Shown one piece after another: positions 5,330 through 5,659 of a stretch of DNA of 5,659 nt. Location: contig JAHFPO010000139.1 of NCBI GenBank assembly GCA_023266695.1, forward strand, positions 1 through 5,659, in the 5' to 3' direction. Numbering within the stretch: the first letter of the stretch is position 1; each line of letters starts with the position of its first letter. The notes beneath the pieces were generated by a model that was not told the DNA's origin, did no database searches, and saw nothing but the letters and a program-made list of their open reading frames with translations. A program made the translations under genes and the position numbers. Source of the stretch: Hyphomicrobiales bacterium. Lineage in GTDB: Bacteria > Pseudomonadota > Alphaproteobacteria > Rhizobiales > Xanthobacteraceae.

Positions 5330-5659
5330 GTGGACTTCGCATCCTCGCCGTAGCTATCGCTGCGACCACGGCAATCGCCGCCGTCGCGCGGGCGGAAGAC
5401 GGCAAGCGTCAGACCCTCGAATGCGTCGCGCCGTCAGAGACCACCCATCTGTCCGCGACGCTCTCCCGCGTCGCCCGTCGCCTGGAGCGGCACGAAGGAC
5501 TGACGATCGTCGCGATCGGTTCGTCCTCGACCGAAGGCTTCGGCGCGAGCACCGCGGAAGCCACCTATCCGAGCCGGCTCGAGGCGGAATTGCGCGCGCG
5601 TTTTCCGGGCGTGTCGATCACGATGCTGAACCGCGGCGTCGGCGGCGAGGATGCCCGTG
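5326..5659 (+). CDS. Exported SGNH/GDSL hydrolase, N-terminal part (cut by window end)
   Basis: Partial: 111 codons are visible, with no stop before the edge. The ATG at 5326 overlaps the previous stop (ATGA), and AGGTG ends 7 nt ahead inside the upstream gene, indicating translational coupling. The N-terminus MSGLRILAVAIAATTAIA to ARA|ED is a clear signal peptide (cleavage near residue 23). Cys33 aligns with Cys25 of the upstream product. IVAIGSSSTEGFG (61-73) is the block I motif of the SGNH superfamily in its GSSST variant, with Ser67 as expected nucleophile. LNRGVGGED (101-109) is block II, with Gly107 at the oxyanion position. Blocks III and V lie beyond the window. Members act as esterases, deacetylases or O-acyltransferases on carbohydrate; beside an OpgC-type protein a periplasmic acyl transfer or removal role is inferred. 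It is preserved where its upstream paralogue is degenerate. Confidence 0.88.
   Translation, partial: MSGLRILAVAIAATTAIAAVARAEDGKRQTLECVAPSETTHLSATLSRVARRLERHEGLTIVAIGSSSTEGFGASTAEATYPSRLEAELRARFPGVSITMLNRGVGGEDAR

Overview
The window is GC-rich, gene-dense bacterial chromosome. Codon use is strongly GC-ended, which produces long antisense shadow frames. The gene set is an extensin-like lipoprotein, an ArsR-methyltransferase fusion, a short TrmO, and an OpgC membrane protein beside SGNH-like proteins. This points to an alphaproteobacterium, most likely Hyphomicrobiales (Rhizobiales). The genus cannot be told from the sequence alone. No IS element, phage gene, CRISPR array, rRNA or tRNA was seen.

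Layout. (1) On the minus strand, 1-1131 is a complete extensin-family lipoprotein with a probable LAS/MD-type metallopeptidase core and a long proline-rich tail. (2) 1132-1688 is a roughly 560-base gap holding the upstream region of that gene and a hairpin/promoter-like element. It also holds a 27-codon single-span membrane microprotein (1460-1543, TTG start, good Shine-Dalgarno) and a strong symmetric terminator hairpin at 1603-1628. (3) On the minus strand, about 1689-2672 encodes an ArsR-type winged helix fused to a SAM-dependent methyltransferase, converging on the microprotein across the shared terminator. (4) On the plus strand from 2808 to the right edge is a co-directional run: short TsaA/TrmO, then after a 33-nt gap an OpgC-family 403-aa membrane protein, then after a 20-nt gap an SGNH-like exported protein. 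That protein overlaps by 4 nt (ATGA) a second exported SGNH hydrolase, which is cut by the window end.

How the genes fit together. The OpgC plus SGNH pair looks like an envelope-glycan O-acyl modification unit: a membrane acyltransferase-like protein supplying acyl groups across the inner membrane, and periplasmic SGNH proteins transferring or removing them. The most notable point is that the two SGNH proteins align without gaps from their shared N-terminal Cys through block II. The first has lost the nucleophile serine, the block II glycine and the block III asparagine, while the second keeps an intact GSSST nucleophile motif and its block II glycines. This suggests a pseudoenzyme/enzyme pair. 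TrmO (tRNA t6A37 methylation) and the ArsR-methyltransferase appear to be unrelated housekeeping or regulatory neighbours.
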